Below, piece by piece: positions 1 through 14,400 of a stretch of 64,000 nucleotides of DNA. The notes below the pieces were generated by a model, which was given only the letters and a program-made list of their open reading frames with translations, was not told the DNA's origin and ran no database searches. The position numbers and the translations under genes were made by a program. This stretch comes from Chondrosia reniformis (taxonomy: Eukaryota > Porifera > Demospongiae > Chondrillida > Chondrillidae): the NCBI GenBank assembly GCA_947172415.1, contig OX359191.1, positions 8,665,130 to 8,729,129 on the forward strand. Reading direction: 5' to 3'. Positions within the stretch are counted from its first letter, which is position 1, and every line of letters starts with the position of its first letter.

Positions 1-4
1 GAAG

Positions 5-1998
5 ATGGGTAACTGCTGTAAAGTTCAAGAAAACCAAGGTGTCTACGACGTGAAAGACAGCCTGTTATACGCTGCGGAGGACAGAAAATTTGCCATAGAC
101 AACAAACATGACGCAGATAATGGCATTCCCGTTTTGGCGAGAAAGTGTAGAACTGGAGATCTTGTTTTTCTATACGAAACGGACAACTCCGAACCAAATT
201 TTGGGGTTCTTATTAGACCTGATAAAACTAAGCCTTCTACCCCGCTTCTTATGGCCAAAGCTCGATGTGGCGATTCGGCTGAATACACCCTTGTTCTAAC
301 CGCAGCATACTACGAGCTTGCCTACGGAGAATACAGCTCGATTAAATACAGACTCCTAGACAGAAATATAGCAGTCGAGGGGTACGATAAGGCCAAGGAA
401 CTAGCTCTCTCTCTTAGCTCGAATGATTCGTTAAGTTTATTTGTTCAATTTTACGAAGGATTAATCTTAACCAAGGAGATACCAAGGCGAAGAAGAGGAG
501 TTGGTTCTATTAGAGGAAGATCCTTTAGAAGACAAACCAGCAGCGTCGATGATAAAAAGCCATTTCCGGATTGTCTTCAGCTGAGTCTCCCGCATGTCAT
601 AAGCAAGCATGAAGAAGCGGACGGTCCACTTGTAACTCATAGGGTCCCCTTTTATTACGGTCTGACGTAAGTATTCATATATGCCTTTATCTTGATCTAT
701 ACTCTTGCTCAGAAATACTACCAATAAACTTACCAAATATAGAAAAATTTTGGTCATTGCTTTTGCTTGCTGTAATTTACTGCATCAGGTCTACATAAAA
801 AGCTTGCATTGAAGCAGTTGTATGTATTCTTTATGTATTATACTACATATTGGTATTGAGGGGAAAGTAGCTGGTGTAATAAGTTTTAATGCGTAAAACA
901 AACATTTCAAAAACACTTGTTTTTGGCTGTATTTATTTTATTGTTAAACTGAAAGTTACAGTAAAGGAAGTCTAATATTGTCACACTTCAATTGTTATTA
1001 AGTCATTAGTACCTCATTGCTCCTTACACGGTATTTTCTGTGTGCTAAGAATGTTTATATTTTGGATAGGGTGAAGGATAATAGCAAGAAGAAGCATGTA
1101 TTGTTGGATGATATTATTCCAGAGTTGGGGACAGGTGATATTGTCTTAATGTCCGGTGTCACTCAAGGGGGAGCAATTATCCGATTATTTGATCACGCAG
1201 AGTTCAGCCATGTTGCTATGATAGTTAAAGACCCTTACATGGATAGAGCATGTCTTTGGGAAGCAGCAGGAAATTCTGGCAGTAAGTTTATTGAAGATTG
1301 TGTGGCACTTTTCATTTTAATTCAAATAAATGTAAGGGGCTGAGCTGATTGTTTGATATGTGGAAATTGTACCAAACAAATGCGGTGTTCCCATAGAGCC
1401 CCACTCTCACTGCAAAGTACATAAATTGCCACTGGTAGCATATGTCCCATACAAGTTTACGGGAAATGACCACTTGCCAATGTGTTGCTATGTCCCAATA
1501 GTTGTATGGATATTTTTCATTTATTTTTGTGAAGAGCAAATTGATATAGACACTGGCCATGTGATCCATGGCGTGTCTCTGATCCCATTTGATGCCAAGG
1601 TGCTAACTGGCTGGTGCAAGCCAGTAGCCATTAGGAAATTGAAAGGGTTGAGTGAATCGGAAAGAGAAGAGTTAAGTCAGATTGTTCTTGGTCTGAGAGA
1701 TCATTACCGAGGAGTACCCTATGAAGAAAACACTATGGAGTTGATTAAGGCAACCATTGACATCTTTGATGACCATATTGGTCTGTTTCGCAATGAGGGG
1801 GGAGAGGAGGCACTGAAGAGCATATTTTGCAGTGAGCTGGTAGCCATGGCGTACCAGCGACTGAAACTCATCCCAAATGACCCAGCATTCAATGAGTACA
1901 CCCCAGAAGACTTTGCAAGCTCACGTTCCTTATCTCTACTTCGGGGTCACTTGGAAGAGGAGATATATATAACCTTTCTACAAGAAGAGCAGGACTGA
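5..1998 (+). CDS. Permuted papain-like (YiiX/NlpC-P60-type) two-domain protein, possibly N-myristoylated
   Basis: Three exons fit in phase: 5-666, 1070-1281 and 1535-1998, giving about 445 residues. The start MGNCC is a classic N-myristoylation pattern with two palmitoylatable cysteines, so membrane anchoring is likely. The C-terminal half has the layout of permuted papain-like (YiiX/LRAT-like) hydrolases: GTGDIVLMSG, then a His in FSHVAMIV, and much later a Cys in IFCSELVAMAY. The N-terminal half repeats the opening motif (TGDLVFLY, then NFGVLI) but has no His at the equivalent place, so it looks like a degenerate second copy of the fold. A basic stretch around residue 160 (RRRRG) links the halves. 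The substrate is unknown; amidase, thioesterase or acyltransferase activity are all possible. The start lies 5 bases from the window edge, so an upstream exon cannot be excluded. Confidence 0.75.
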
Positions 1999-2417
1999 CC
2001 ATTATTAGTTGTAATATTTGATAGGTAACTTTCATATTACTCTTGCGTAGGCAATTAGCACCTATGTGTATATCAGGATATACTGTATAAATAGATATCT
2101 TTTTAAAGTTTGTTCATACATATATATTCTGTATATCACTTTTTGTACTGTTGCAAATGCCATATAAGTCACTTTTATATAACCAAGAAAATTAATACAA
2201 ATTCATGATGATATAAAAACTGAAATAAAGAATATTTGTATAAGTCTGTGATCAATTTGATAAAATTTGGTTATACATAGAAGCATAAATACCAGTGCCA
2301 ATTCTATGGTTCATTTAAATATAATGAAGAAGCACGACATTTTTGGATGAAAAACAAACAAACATATATAAACATGCAATTACACATAATCTGGCAAAAT
2401 AATGAGAATCTGCTCAG
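1999..2417. other. Short convergent intergenic spacer
   Basis: AT-rich DNA between the stop codons of two convergent genes. It should hold both 3' UTRs. AATAAA-like hexamers are present, for example near 2223. No coding potential was seen. Confidence 0.6.
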
Positions 2418-5400
2418 TTATACTTGAGTGACATCACTGCCAGCACTACTTATTCCACTTTCACGTTTGTACAACCCACTGCCAGTGGGCGAGCTAGCGC
2501 TAGAGTTACTGCTTCCCAAACCAGAGTAATCCTCAATGCTGTTGTGTGACAGACTGCTTGAACTGTGAGATGACTCCACACTGACTGTACTGATAACTCT
2601 GTGACCAACAGGTGTACTGGAGTGACTACTGTCCGATCTTGGCTCTCGGTCTGTAGAGAGAGCATCCTGTTCATCTTCACCAAACTCCTCTGCATTTTCA
2701 AAAGCTTCAGCCAAGTACTCCAAAACCTAACAGAAAGCACATATACACAGAATTGATATGGTAAACACATAAATATGTTAAGACCCCTTGGAACATCATT
2801 TTAACATAATCTGTTGGAAATTAAAGTGGTCCTTTTCTTGAACACTGGTATATACGTAGCAAGTAATATAACTTAAAGGAAAGGACTAATTAATGGCACC
2901 AAGTATCCCTGGGAACACAATAACACTTTGAACAACATCAAACCTCACATCTACACATGCAAAAACTTACAGATTTATCTGGCTCTAGCGTGTAAGGAGG
3001 CATCTGTAGCCGGGTGAACTCCTCAATAGCATCAGCCATCTGCATACATATATAGATAAGCTGGATTAAGGGTGCCTATACCATATATATATATATGTAG
3101 ACATGCAAATAATTGGGTACATTTCTTATCTGGTACTCATAGTACATGTATACATATACGTATGTAAATATGTACATATATAAAAGGTTATCATTAAACT
3201 GACCTTTATAAGCTTTGTAAAGTTTACATTGTCTGGTTGATCCTCCATGAATGTGACCATTCCTTCCTCCAGCGATACCAACTGGCTCAGAAAGGCTCCA
3301 ATGTAGGGAACGGCTGGAGTTGAGCACCTATGTAGGTAACGGAGGTAAGACACAGAAATCATAACAAATGATCAGATTTATACGGGTCTAAGCTGACACC
3401 CAAACAAACAGACAGAATATGTACGTATGTACAGTGTCAAAGAATACACAGTATAGTATACAGAATACTTTACAGTTTTGGATTTCCTTACTTTTTCAAC
3501 TGCTCTCTCAGTGCACCAAACGAATTCTTTGGATTAATGAGAACTTTGAAGGAGGATAGCAATTGCATTGCCTAAGTAATACAGCAAGTAGTTAGTATAT
3601 ACATTTTATAACAATAATACTTCACTTGATGAGTAGCTACGTATAATGTGACAGCCAATATTTCCCCTCCTAAAGTTGATGCCATGCACTACACTAGCAA
3701 TATCTCCATCTATTACACGTGCAAAAGGACAAAATGGCTGACCTCTGAGGTGACTTCCTGCCAAGTGTTGTGCAACCGGCGGATGGGGGAGGAGAGGAGA
3801 GCCAGGGTGATCTCAAAGACAGCGTTGAAGTTATTCATTTGCTGGCAGTTGAAGGCTATTCTGATGAATTTCTCAATCATAATGGCCCTTTGTCGTGGCT
3901 GGCGTGGATTCAGCACCTCTTGAACAACCCACCTTGTTGCCTGACAAGCAAACAAAGGAAATGAATGCATGCTCAAGATATGATACTACTTTGATCAACC
4001 AATGAGATCAAATTAACTAATACAAGAGGTGATGTAGTGAATATAGTAAGCTATACATACATACATACCAGATTAAATCTTTCAATGAAAGTACATATTC
4101 CTGGAGCTAGCTCCCGTTTACTGCGTTTGCTCCATTTCTGACCAACAAGTTCACTAATGCCAAGAGGGAACACAGTTCACCCAAATGATTACACAAATAG
4201 TGGGATACTGATGATACCATACATGTGTTGAGATGCTCGTATGGCACTCACAATGATTTAATGTTGCCAAAGGTCTCATGCTCTAAAAGTGTTAACTGTT
4301 CAGATATTCTTTCCGCAGAAATCTCCACAAACCTCAAAGTCTGAGTATCACCACTGAGAAACAGCGGAACCTACATCATATGCAAACAGTAATTATATAA
4401 TCCTTACAATAAAGAAGTCAGTATTTATACTATTACTATACACATGTATCCATATAAATAGGTTTGGTCCCATAGGCTGGGTCAATATAATATACATACA
4501 ATACTTACATTCATTTTATTCCTTCTTATAGTGAATGCTGTCTCTGATTTTTCAATAGTCCTAAAGTGTTAACAAATTAACTTGATATACACATGTGCAC
4601 ATCCTCTGTCAGGTAATTCCTATCATTACTCTCCTCTCTACTGTCTAATGATTAAAGAAGTTACTGCATCTGAAACTCACTCGATGATCCTTTTAAACTG
4701 TTCCCTTTCTCCATCAAAAGTGTTTGTGCTCTGTGCAATCTCCTTCATATACGCCAGTAGCTTTGTGCGCAGTGAACTGTCATGTCTAAAATCCTACGAT
4801 GTATTCATACATACACTTAAACATTAACGGCCATGATGCAATCAAATACGTACATGTAAGCCAATAAGTATATACATATGTCTACGCAAGCAGTGCAGTG
4901 GAAGTGAGTATTGAATGCAACTTCAACTCACGGAATAAAACTTGTTGACCCATATTTTGAAAGCATTTAAGCATCTTAATCTCTGTGCCACTGGTGTTCT
5001 TCCCTAACATTGTAAAGACATAACAACAGTAGCTGATGACTGAGACAGGTATGTATATGTTAGGTAGACAATCCAGTGAGAACGTACTTCTGAACCTTGT
5101 CTGTTGTTTAACCAGAACCTGTGTGATTCAATCAAGGCATCCATCACTTCATTCCCATTTGTAAAGAGATGATAAGTGATAAGAAATGTCCTCACGTAGT
5201 CTGTGGTTGGCGGGTCAGTTAGAAAGTTGAAAAGCTCAGAGATGGAGTAGCCCTTCCTCGGAAGGGAGGTGGTGGAGAGGGTGAGGGAGGAGGGAGGACT
5301 GGATACAACAGAAGTCAGGGAACCAATGGACACAATTGAGTTTGTCCTGTCCAGCTTTCGATTCATCTACACAAATAAGTTTATATAAATAATCTTGATA

Positions 5401-8400
5401 TAATTCTAACAGTCAGTCCTAATTTTTGTAATAAGTGGCAACCATTCCTACCTGGGGGGTTGAGGTAGGAGAGCTGGCTCGATAAGCTAAGCCACTTGAA
5501 ATCACTGAGTTTATGGAATATGTAGAAAGTGATCTTCTGAGGCGAGAGTTTGAAGCAGGATTGTCTTTGGAATGAGGAACAGATTTCGGCTGAGCATCAA
5601 GGATGGCTTTTCTAAGCGTCAAGACCCAGGTAGTCCTAATGTCAGCATTCTTGAAGTGCAGAACAACACCAGATCTGGGTCCTCCTGGTGAATACAGCTT
5701 CAGAGAGAGATGACTGCACTCTATAGAAATGTGAATATATATTAAAAAATGGAAAATGAAATAACTTTTAAAGGATAAGTTAATAAAAGGAAGTCTATTT
5801 TATAAGGAAAGGAAATCATATATCTATTCACTATAGAGCGGGAGTGAGTAACAAATCTTACGTCATATGAATACGTATACAAACATATGAGAAGTATCCA
5901 TTCAGAGCAGGAAATGAAACAATTTGAAAATTGAATTGTATATATTATTTTAAAGAACACAAATGTATGTTCACATTAATGTAAACAAGTTTTCCTTTGT
6001 GCACTTGTGTACACGTGACAACGAACCTGCCATAAGTCCTCCATATACTCGGCCATCAATGGACACATATTCATAGAGAGAGGCACCATATAAGGGAAAG
6101 AGGTTCTGATGGTGCTAAAGTGACACAAAGGATGAACCGAAGCACATAATAGAGACACAGCCTTATATCAGATACTATTGCATCATACACACACACACTT
6201 GCATCATACACATACAAACTTGCATCATATACATGTACACAAGGCTACCTTATCCTTTCCAATGACCACTAGAGCTGTGTCAAAGAGATGAAGTCTGACT
6301 GTCTTGTACTTAATGGTGCTCTTCAAAGATGAGGTTAAAGGTACTTTCACTAAGCCACTTGTTTCTAAAAGCAAACATCATATAGCTATATATAGTACAT
6401 CCATCTTCCTAACAGAGTCACTGACAGAAGCTTATACATATATTATGTGTGTACGTAGCTACCTTCCCCAATAATGGTGCTGGGGTCTACGTACCTTCCC
6501 TAATAATGGTGCTGGGGCCTACCTTCCCCAATAATGGTGCTGGGGCCTACGTACCTTCCCCAATAATGGTGCTGGGGCCTACCTTCCCCAATAATGGTGC
6601 TGGGGTCTATGTACCTTCCCCAATAATGGTGCTGGGGCCTACCTTCCCCAATAATGGTGCTGGGGTCTATGTACCTTCCCCAATAATGGTGCTGGGGCCT
6701 ACCTTCCCCAATAATGGTGCTGGGGCCTACCTTCCCCAATAATGGTGCTGGGGCCTACCTTCCCCAATAATGGTGCTGGGGCCTACCTTCCCCAATAATG
6801 GTGCTGGGGCCTACCTTCCCCAATAATGGTGCTGGGGCCTACCTTCCCCAATAATGGTGCTGGGGCCTACCTTCCCCAATAATGGTGCTGGGGCCTACCT
6901 TCCCCAATAATGGTGCTGGGGCCTACGTACCTTCCCCAATAATGGTGCTGGGGCCTACCTTCCCCAATAATGGTGCTGGGGCCTACCTTCCCCAATAATG
7001 GTGCTGGGGCCTACCTTCCCCAATAATGGTGCTGGGGCCTACCTTCCCCAATAATGGTGCTGGGGCCTACCTTCCCCAATAATGTGCTGGGGCCTACCTT
7101 CCCCAATAATGGTGCTGGGGCCTACCTTCCTTGATGATGTTGCTGGGGCCCGTTAACAACAAGGCAGCAGGAGGTCCAATGGCCTTGATGATCATACTTA
7201 TCTTTTGTCTCTTCTCTAAGGGACTAGGTTGATTGTTCAGTTGCTATGGTAACAGATAAAAGAAGCCCTCATATCAGAAGACACATAAGGACAAAATATA
7301 CGTATCTAAAACATATACATCTATGTACATACAAATCTAATAAGCTACGAATATGATTAAGCTAGATTCGTACTGTGTACACTTTAGGATATGCCTATGT
7401 TCATATAAGTCAGTATGACTGTAAGTTGACACACAAATCTTTCATGGCCGCACTGCACTCTACATTTGTGCGTATATATTCTGTTTCTTTGTACTTATAC
7501 TCACAGCAATCAGAGACCTCAAGTCAGAAACGCAACTCTGAAGGGGGCAGTGGTCCTTGTGGACCTCATCAGTAAAGTTGACTATGGTCTCCAGTTTCTC
7601 CAAATACTCATACAACTAAAGGAAGAGAAATAGATAGCCAACGTGACAGGTTTCAGTCTACCATTTGATCTTAAAATTAAATAGATAAGCTTCCTATCTG
7701 AAAGTAACATTAGAACTGTTTAAAATTAAAATTCAATTTTAAACTTTTTAACAGGGTAATCTATTTACAGTACATCCATGAAGAACTATACAACTGAATA
7801 TATAACTTTATTAGATCAAATGTACCAGTATATAGGACAAGGTCACAATTTAAAAGGTAGAAAACACCCAACCACAAATTAGAGCTGTGGTACATACAAG
7901 TTTTAGCATATACGTATATAGAAGTCCCTATCCCAGTGATGTGACTATTACATGTTGTTCAATTCAGTCTCTACAATAGGAACAGATGTGCATGACTAAT
8001 TGATTTCCCCACCTACCCTTTCCTGCGGCTTCATTAAAAGCTTCTTCAACTGCCTTCCTCTGGAGTCATGACCCTTGTGCCATTCCGAGAGGAACTCCAC
8101 AAAACTCTCATTGTTCAGACACGCATCCAATGGCGAGTCCTACAAAGATCAAACATACACTAGTTCACTAGCTAGATAATGTACTGATGTGCTACCTATA
8201 TTATACATAACCTATGACCTAAATACTATATTAATATGAGAAAATATCACATTCAGCAACAATGGCATGAAGGGGAATATCATTGTTCAAAATATAATTT
8301 GCTAAGTTCAATCAATCAGAGATTATGTCATATTGACATAATTCAATACAGTGATAAATCAAAGGGATTTTCCTTACAATAACACCAATTGATAACCTAC

Positions 8401-11400
8401 TTGTTTGGCATGTCTTCTCTTCAGTGTGAGGAAGTCCCCATAACACTCCAGTAAAGGAATCATGGACCTAAATACATTTCCCACAAGGGGCACTGTCTGG
8501 CTACAGGCCTGACTAAGCAGTAGCACAAAGCTCTGGTGAACAACAAGCAAGGTCTCACTAGAACAAGAGAAAGAGTTGGGCAATCGATATAAGAGCTAAG
8601 AACTACAGAACCGATTATAATACTACTGTTGTGTTGAGGTGATTATATACACATACGTACAGTATGTGCCCAAATAATTCCTAAAATATGTTTGAACTAT
8701 ATTAGTCACTGCATTAAGGCTTAATGAACTACCAACACTTATAGGAAAATGGTGTTTTCAAAGATACTGCAATCACTTTTAATGTTGTACAAGTACAGTA
8801 AAAGTAGGCAATTCAACTCTTCTGTGACAGCCATATTGAGGTAGTTCTTACCAGTTGAGAAATAGTGCTTCCATGTCTTCCATTGTCAATGAAACGAGTC
8901 CGCTGCTTACTGCCAAATTCAAGGAGTGCTTGTAGTTGTACACAAGGGAGTATAAAGACCTCACGTAAGCCCTCTCACTGAGATACAGGTCTCTGATAGC
9001 CTGCAGAGATGCGGCAAGAGGAATGACATGTGAATACATGTTTTGTAAGTATAATGACACAGGTTATGCAATACGTACACTTGTGTAGGTACATATATGA
9101 AAGTGGAATCTCATTAAAGTCTGAATAAGACAGACTCAAAACAACGAGATTCTACTAAACAATGTGCACCTACTCAGTTGCCTAGTTGCCTAGTTACCTA
9201 GTTACCTAGCTACCTTTGAACATGGGTAAGCTACATACAATCATAATATAGTATTACCAAGGGGTTTAGTTATGAAACGCTTATCTTGACAAGTGTTAAC
9301 ATACTTTCAGATTCAACAGATAACATGTAAAAACAGGCTACATACATTAGCTTGCAGATACACTCAATTACACTACAACTATAAAGTACACATGACGATA
9401 TATAATCATCTCATGATAAGAAGATACAATAATGCATTACAACTATAGTACATACAAATAAACAGCATCAGTATAAATATACGTAGTACACTGCATCTAT
9501 ACAAAGCCTTACTTTTGATCTCTTCTGAACTCTAGCTATCATAGATGATTTCTGTACAGAGCGATAGGCATTGATCCAGAGAGATCTAATGTGTTTTGCA
9601 TTCATTCCTTCACTTTCCTGTAACACACGTAATAATGCTACAATCACACACACTACGTACTATATTATGTTATTTATTGCCACATGGTTTCTGATAGAAA
9701 TAAAAACATAGCAGCATATTCATACAATGTAAACAAATAATCTCAAATGTGTAGTCTAAAGCATAAATATGCAAAAAATATTTGATTTATCCATAGTTGT
9801 ATATACGCATATATGTAGAATTATAATTTACTGAGTGCATATGTAGGTATGTTTTTAGTTGAAAGACTGACTTAGGGAAACTTTTGGTACTTTTATTTTC
9901 CATGTAAACAAAAGGGAATATAATAATAAGCATTTGCCATACAGTTCTGACCAGTTCTGACAATAGCTTACATAAACAAACCGCAAATGTTTGTAAATTA
10001 AATAAAATGGAATGCAGCTACTGGACCAACAACTCTCTATAATGGCTACACATCAGTAGATTGATTACCCAGTAAGAGCGTACACTACTTTAGAATGTGC
10101 CAACTCCCACCTCTAGTATATAGATGTAACTAGAAGAATAGTCATTCTCTGCCTTCCTTAAGATAGTCAGCAAATTCCACAGACACTGAATTAATCTTTT
10201 AACTCAGCTTATTAGCAGGGAAAACTGACTTTGGGTTAATTTCAACAGTCACATTGTAAGACTTCCAAACTTTTACTTAGATCAGCTAAAAGGTTTTATT
10301 GTCACATTAATAATCCAATCAAGTTCAGATAATGCAGATGCAAATGTGTTTAGGACTGCTTCAAGATTATCAACTACAACAGCTACAAAGTATTCCTGAG
10401 ATCTTTTAAGTCTAACATCAGCAGTATAAGATTAAGCACATCAATGTCTTCACACACTACTTAGTATGGCTTTGGAGTTCCCCACTCACCACACACCTGC
10501 TGCCATAGCAACCAACACTTTTCAGATCTCAGATAGATAGTACCATCACCATACAAGAAACTGATCAGATGTGGCATCTTATTTATTAATATTTTTAAAT
10601 ATCCCTTAAAATTAGGCCCATTAAGGAGAGTACCAATTAATTGCAAGCTCTACAGGCCTGATATATACAGTTTCAGAAGTCAAATCAGGCCACACACAAG
10701 ACTTACCATTGCTTTGGCAGATGGAGTGTGGCAGGGAGTGAGGGCAGCTGATTTATTAGATGTCAGAGAGATGTCTGGAACAGGGTGACCGAGGCCGTGA
10801 AATGGAGACACCTTCTCCCTTGGTCTCTCTCTGGCTCTTTCAAGTTGCCTAAACCTCTTTAAAATCTCCTTTGGAGAAGAAACGTCTGTTTGGGGCTTGT
10901 TTCTCTAAAGAAATCAAGGTGTGACATAGTGAAACTATAGTAGCAGTGCACTCTTAAGGCAATAACATATGAGAACTTTTATAAAACTGAAAGGAACTAA
11001 ATTCCACAATATATATAATAACATTCATCCCAGCATACTGCATGCCAAAAGAGGTTTCAATATTTAGGCTAAACAACATCTAGGTCAACTTCACAGGATC
11101 CTTTGATACAAAGAGAAGATATTGTGTTTCAACTATACATCAAGCAAAGTGCCAAAAACACCTTCTTTCTCAACTGGATTACTCTTCAGGATAACTTTTT
11201 ATACAATACATATTACAAGCTCTCAAATACTTACTAGTTCAAAATGCCTACTGCTTTAAATGCTCTGTCTATAAATACCAATTACACCCAACTTCCTAAA
11301 TGGAAGCTTTTATTTACACTATAGTTTAAAGTAGTATAAATAGTCTACTGCAAGGAAATTGCTCTATACATAAGTATATGTACACTTCCTGATGGACATT

Positions 11401-14400
11401 TGACATATTTAACTACCCATATACAAGCTTTAAGTGCATCATGCATGGGCTAATGGGCTAAATAATCTGGTGTCAGTTATGCATTTTACACCAGACATGC
11501 TAAATAGATGAAGCACTTGTGGTTTGTTATCACAATTAAAGACATAATAAAGTAACAGACAGAACACATCCAACATTCTTATTGCAGCCATGTTTATGTT
11601 TACTTGTATAGTATTCCTACCTTCACTTCCTCTTCCAAGAGATCAGAGACTACAACACTACATTGAGAGAAACCAGATTTTAATTATAATTTTCAAAATT
11701 TTACTTCAGAATCTGCTTCCTACAAATTGTGTTGGGAATTCTGATCAAACTCTACCAAATATTGAAAATGTACCATCAGATGTGAGAAGGTGTTCCCATG
11801 GTCTGGTAGCCCAAGCATGAATAATGTAATCCGCCATTTTTCTTACATGCTATGTACATATACTTTAGAGTAAAGGCCTATAGGGAACTAAACCTAGTGA
11901 GAGCTTTGGATGAGGATATAAGAGTTTCTACTTCTCTTCTTCTCCACTGGGCCAGACAGCAGTTTCTGGAAATTCCACCCTTCATTAGTGACCCTTGGAA
12001 TCTTTGTCTTCTTTGTACTCTCTGTACTAAATCTAGGACCAGTATATACACAATTTTGGATATGATAAAGGTAGACATTGTAACTGTCAAGAGAGACTTG
12101 ATTGCAAACATAGAGCAACACATAAACTGGTTTTCATTGTTACATAATACAAATCAGCCAGGGTCAAATAAGGAGTGGCTTGGTGATCCATTGTGTATAT
12201 ACACACATTACAAAACCAGGTGTGTGTTCTTCAGGAGTACAAGATATAGCACACCAAATGTTATTGAAATGGCTTTCAGATTTGAAAATTGTATACATTT
12301 CAAGTCAGTTATAATGTGCATAATAATATTATAATATGCACATACATACATATAATAGTGTTATAGAAAGATACCACAAATATTACTGATAAACTTGCTA
12401 AAGAGTTGAAAGATAGGTTTAATTACATATTTGTATATGTACATATGTAGAAGGACTGACTTCCTGTGTAATGTATGTGTTTGGAGTGAATACACAGTGT
12501 TCCAAATGGAAATAAACACATGCAGAAACTATCCACAGATTGGACACCTAAGTCACATGACATCACATGACATCACATGACATCACATGACATCACATGC
12601 CCTAGCAACAGTAGATGTTTGATGGACAACAATGTAATGTTTAGATAATAACAGTGATATCCCACAATCTGATTCCACAAACTGTGACCAGTGATTAACA
12701 AAACAGATCTCACTTCACTGGACTTGTGAAATTTCTGTTAAATTACTTAGAACATTCTCTATATGACTACCCCAACAATTGGTATGGCAAAACAAGTGGA
12801 TAGATTATTATACTTAATTATACTTTAAAACGAACATGTAACACTAAATTTACTTCTTGATTAAATCTAATTACAACTAATAGATATGGGGATCAGGAAA
12901 TTGAATGATTACCCTTACCCATCAAATTTACACTTATATAATGGTTGGTAAAGGAAGGTTATTGAATTAGGCTCCTCTGTCACAGTTGGCCCACAATAGA
13001 GAAATGGACAATTATTCATTCTTAAATAATTTACGTAAATTAATTGATCTCAGTACGCTAAGTGATTCTGAAGGTCATTGTAGTTAAAAATAAGACTATA
13101 CCATTCTCATACATGTAGGATTGTTAATGGTCGCTGCTGACTTGCATACTAAAATCTGTTAACTTGAAACATCAGCCTCTAAAATACTATGCACACACTT
13201 ATACCTATGGCATATACACAATAATGTCTAATTTTGTATATATATATATACGTAGTCTGTTTTTTCCTGCCTGGTTAAGTAACTATGGTAACTGATTATG
13301 TTGACTAATGGCATACATTGGTCAGTACAACAGTCTTACCCAACATTTTTCATCTTTTCAATCCAGTTAGTCCATTTCTCTTGTGAAGAGGGACAAAAGG
13401 TAATCTCACAGCTATCCACTGTCTTGAGAACCAACCCTAAATACAACTGGAGACAAATTACATTAGTGTAAATTAGGTGTGACTGCAGAGTTATGACTAT
13501 TTTGTTAACATACTAATACCACCTATTTCAAATAAAATTGTACTCCTAAAACACATTGTGTCACTTTTCACTGACAGGTGTTTGTCAAGCCTATATAGGG
13601 CAAGTAAATCAAAAGGTTTTAATATGATTATAGCTTGTTAGAATAGTCACAATGACTGGAATATAGTTGTGATGACCTACAAGTTAAACAAAGACAGTAT
13701 TGAAAATTTATATATTATTTATGATTAAAAACAGCTTAATACCCATTCAGCATATTCAAGGGATATCTCATGATAACAGTAGATGGGATAATAAAGTGAT
13801 AAGCAATAAAAATGGCCTTCCATATACAGCTTACACTCTTGTGACACTATAGTGACTTCATATATTTGTAAAAACTACATTGCTCTACACCCACTCTGTA
13901 GGTGGGACAATTCACAAGAGGGAGAAGGTATTGGTGAAGTTAGTAGGATAATAAAATTCTAAACAGAGAGGTTATTATGACTTTAGAGTTTTGATAATCA
14001 TTTTAAGTCTTGGTTGATGTCACTAATTTGTACATAAATAGTTGTTTAATGAGCTCAGCTCTTCAGTGGAATTTATCAACACAAAGTCCTGAACACAAAT
14101 ACCACTCTAGCTCCTTTGATATCACATACTAACTAAAAAGTTCTAGGAAGTCATTACATATGTTGACATAAATATTGTATTTGCATATATGCATACATAT
14201 GCAAATACCTTACTCCTATTTTGGAGATAGAATGTCAATATTTAGTAATAACATTAACAAAGTTGAACTTCATAAGTAGATATGGTAAAACAACCATATC
14301 CATATACAATTGCAACCACCTTAATAAGTAGTCTCACACAGCCAGATCACTATCTTGTCCCTCTACTAGTATGGACTAATATTAAACTGGGAGATATCAA

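Noticed and set aside
6449-6742. Open frames on both strands through the 28-bp array
   Set aside because: Produced by the repeat; the array sits in an intron of the RasGRF-like gene.
11852-12334. 160-codon plus frame
   Set aside because: Lies in an intron and is formed by an interspersed repeat copy; similar frames occur by chance in other copies.
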